Shown here one piece after another: positions 46,254 to 46,427 of a stretch of DNA of 46,427 bases; the stretch's first letter is position 1; each line of letters begins with the position of its first letter. Source of the stretch: Bacteroidales bacterium UBA2712 (GTDB taxonomy: Bacteria > Bacteroidota > Bacteroidia > Bacteroidales > Paludibacteraceae); NCBI GenBank assembly GCA_002354055.1, contig DEKW01000012.1, positions 248,654 to 295,080 on the forward strand. The letters run 5' to 3'. Both the position numbers and the translations under genes were made by a program. Under the pieces are notes generated by a model. It was not told the DNA's origin, searched no databases, and was given only the letters and a program-made list of their open reading frames with translations.

Positions 46254-46427
46254 CGCGCCACCTCCGCTGGCGCGTTTCTTTGTGCATTTCTCGCGCATCA
46301 TTGCGCGAGCCCGCTCTTCTTGGTAGTTGCGTCGGATGGTATCCGACAAAAAAGCGGCGAGGTCTCCCTCACCGCTTCCCTTTCTTGGTCGTTTCGCGGG
46401 ATTGTATCCCGCTTCTTAGCGTTTATG
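46254..46427. repeat. Array of five hairpins with TTCTTnGTnGTTT-like linkers
   Basis: Hairpins: CGCGCCA/TGGCGCG (46254-46274), CTCGCGCA/TGCGCGAG (46290-46309), GTCGGAT/ATCCGAC (46331-46347), AAGCGGCGAGG/CCTCACCGCTT (46352-46377; its one mismatch becomes a G-U pair in minus-strand RNA) and GCGGGAT/ATCCCGC (46396-46412). Linkers contain TTTCTTTGTGCATTT, TTCTTGGTAGTTGC, TTCTTGGTCGTTTC and TTCTTAGCGTTTATG. No gene is supported in 46173-46427. Confidence 0.85.

Noticed and set aside
46254..46427. CRISPR array
   Set aside because: Repeats are short linkers with variable hairpins rather than identical 25-40 bp repeats with equal spacers, and no cas gene is present.

Overview
The window reads as a chromosomal piece of an uncultured-looking member of the Bacteroidota, order Bacteroidales. 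The reasons are: many promoters of the Bacteroidota type (TTG, then 20 bp, then TAnnTTTG) with few Shine-Dalgarno sites; a Bacteroidota-type leucyl-tRNA synthetase; lipoproteins with an MKK..-LxxC start; a clostripain (C11) lipoprotein; FKBP-type isomerases; secreted proteins sharing a Por/T9SS-like C-terminal tail; and pectin-degrading enzymes. Genus cannot be set from the sequence alone. No rRNA, tRNA or CRISPR array was seen.

Layout. 1-300 is the tail of an HtrA/Deg protease. 427-1227 holds a sugar O/N-acyltransferase. 1228-5179 is leuS followed by an ORF6N-domain gene. 5180-10043 is the accessory region: a small ORF, a lipoprotein, then a four-gene operon (GHKL ATPase, STAS-like protein, 93-aa protein, and a fusion of a nuclease-like domain with a SIR2 domain), followed by a decayed Bro-N/DinD-like gene. 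10044-20266 is mostly housekeeping: transketolase, a CE12-like esterase, an RluA-family pseudouridine synthase, PnuC, L31B, and the S6-S18-L9 operon, plus a secreted protein with an InlB-type repeat. 20414-27437 (+ strand) holds a secreted protein, a Ser-His signal-peptidase-like protein, a PqqD-like protein, a 1674-aa Ig-like surface protein and a 43-aa peptide gene with its own promoter. 27450-44568 is a 17-kb single-direction train: C11 peptidase, dapB, lepB, wbqC-like, ilvE, peptide transporter, coiled-coil protein, rsmI, flippase, ribE, two FKBPs, flippase, truA, GH28 pectinase, DUF4861-like lipoprotein. Many of these junctions are 1-4 nt overlaps (ATGA or TAATG). 44579-46172 holds two lipoproteins and a small conserved protein.

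The strongest unexplained signal is in the spacers. Nearly every intergenic gap carries its own tandem array of 7-, 8- or 11-bp units. Units differ between loci, but the period is constant within a locus. Many 7/8-bp arrays begin at the stop codon of the upstream gene and repeat the stop triplet in every unit, so stops fall in all three frames. Two further arrays (15065-15125 and 46254-46427) are chains of short hairpins with unrelated stems but conserved linkers. REP-like palindromes and 7-bp repeats are also inserted in frame inside conserved enzymes (ilvE, dapB, lepB, wbqC-like). The best candidate for an undescribed system among the genes is the GHKL/STAS/93-aa/SIR2 operon, whose gene junctions are related to each other in sequence. 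The second is the peptidase/PqqD/43-aa peptide set.
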